From: JAYSFC01 sp041913505
GTDB lineage: Bacteria; Pseudomonadota; Gammaproteobacteria; Burkholderiales; Burkholderiaceae_C
Direction of reading: 5' to 3'
NCBI GenBank assembly: GCA_041913505.1
Contig: JAYSFC010000093.1
Location: 1-15,307 of the forward strand
Length of the DNA stretch: 15,307 nt
Shown one piece after another: positions 15,063-15,307 of this stretch (position 1 is the first letter of the stretch; each line of letters opens with the position of its first letter). Made by a program: the position numbers and the translations under genes. The notes below the pieces were generated by a model, which was given only the letters and a program-made list of their open reading frames with translations, searched no databases and was not told the origin of the DNA.

Positions 15063-15071
15063 TGCGATAAT
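15063..15071 (+). promoter_or_regulatory. Possible extended -10 element of tRNA-Arg
   Basis: TGC-GATAAT is an extended -10 pattern 30 bases before the tRNA start. The upstream hexamer TTCTCG (15041-15046) is a poor -35 at 19 bases. The spacing and AT-rich flank fit a tRNA promoter, but the evidence is modest. Confidence 0.4.
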
Positions 15072-15101
15072 TGAAATATTGGTGCCGCCTTTCAGGTGAA
15101 T

Positions 15102-15177
15102 GCGGCTGTAGCTCAGTGGATAGAGTATTGGCCTCCGAAGCCAAGGGTCGTGGGTTCGATCCCCGCCAGCCGCGCCA
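15102..15177 (+). tRNA. tRNA-Arg (anticodon CCG)
   Basis: This is a complete 76-nt tRNA. The acceptor stem GCGGCTG pairs with CAGCCGC, followed by discriminator G and encoded CCA (15175-15177). The anticodon stem TTGGC/GCCAA holds loop CTCCGAA, giving anticodon CCG at 15135-15137, which reads CGG arginine codons. The T-loop contains GGTTCGATCCC-type bases. Confidence 0.96.
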
Positions 15178-15221
15178 ACGCTGCCTCCGTCCAGGTGGTG
15201 GTGTAAAAAATCTGCATTCGG

Positions 15222-15250
15222 TTGTTGGTTCAAAAAAATGTTGCTATAAT
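15222..15250 (+). promoter_or_regulatory. Promoter of the tRNA-Tyr transcript
   Basis: A consensus TATAAT (15245-15250) with extended TGC just before it lies 12 bases before the tRNA. TTGTTG (15222-15227) sits 17 bases upstream as a partial -35. Two A-tracts (about 15205-15210 and 15232-15238) flank the -35, as in strong stable-RNA promoters. Confidence 0.75.
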
Positions 15251-15262
15251 TCGAGATTCTCC

Positions 15263-15307
15263 GGAGGGGTGCCCGAGTGGCTAAAGGGGGCAGACTGTAA
15301 ATCTGTT
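15263..15307 (+). tRNA. tRNA-Tyr (anticodon GTA), cut by the window end
   Basis: This is the first 45 nt of a class II tRNA. The acceptor GGAGGGG, D-arm GCCCGAGTGGCTAAAGGGGGC and anticodon stem with loop CTGTAAA give anticodon GTA at 15297-15299. The variable arm and 3' half lie outside the window. In betaproteobacteria this tRNA often begins a tRNA-tuf transcription unit. Confidence 0.93.

Overview
The window is chromosomal core DNA of a high-GC betaproteobacterium, most likely a member of the Comamonadaceae (Acidovorax, Diaphorobacter or Alicycliphilus-like). This placement rests on the protein sequences, the GC-rich codon use and what looks like a copy of a family-typical dispersed hairpin repeat. 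It was made by eye, without a database search.

Positions 1-3304 (+) hold the 3' part of the F1Fo ATP synthase operon: the end of atpA, then complete atpG, atpD and atpC, closed by a textbook intrinsic terminator. Positions 3346-5427 (-) hold a three-gene envelope cassette in the order lemA, TPM-domain protein with a Gly-rich tail, second TPM-domain protein; it converges on the atp terminator. Positions 5558-7644 (+) hold an NTF2/SnoaL-like protein, a YheT-type alpha/beta hydrolase and a conserved protein of unknown function. They end at a hairpin terminator shared with a convergent membrane-anchored cytochrome c5-type gene (7717-8262, -).

Positions 8365-14224 (-) hold a tripartite RND multidrug efflux operon: lipoprotein adaptor, AcrB-type permease, and OprM-type outer-membrane lipoprotein. 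It is divergent from an AcrR/TtgR-type TetR repressor (14402-15031, +). The 177-bp divergent region holds a 9-10-9 inverted repeat that resembles the E. coli AcrR operator, with an outward-facing TATAAT in each arm. This suggests that one repressor dimer site controls both the pump and its own gene. The right end carries tRNA-Arg(CCG) and the first part of tRNA-Tyr(GUA). In betaproteobacteria the latter often starts the tRNA-tuf-secE-nusG region.

No insertion sequence, integrase, phage gene, CRISPR array or plasmid function is visible, and no gene-free stretch exceeds 300 bases; the longest is the 177-bp efflux control region. The layout looks ordinary, and I do not see a clearly undescribed system. 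The points most worth a second look are the AcrR-like operator and promoter arrangement, a dispersed repeat that seems to encode the signal peptide and start codon of a TPM protein (with a T8 tract inside it), and the lemA-TPM-TPM cassette with its unassigned role.
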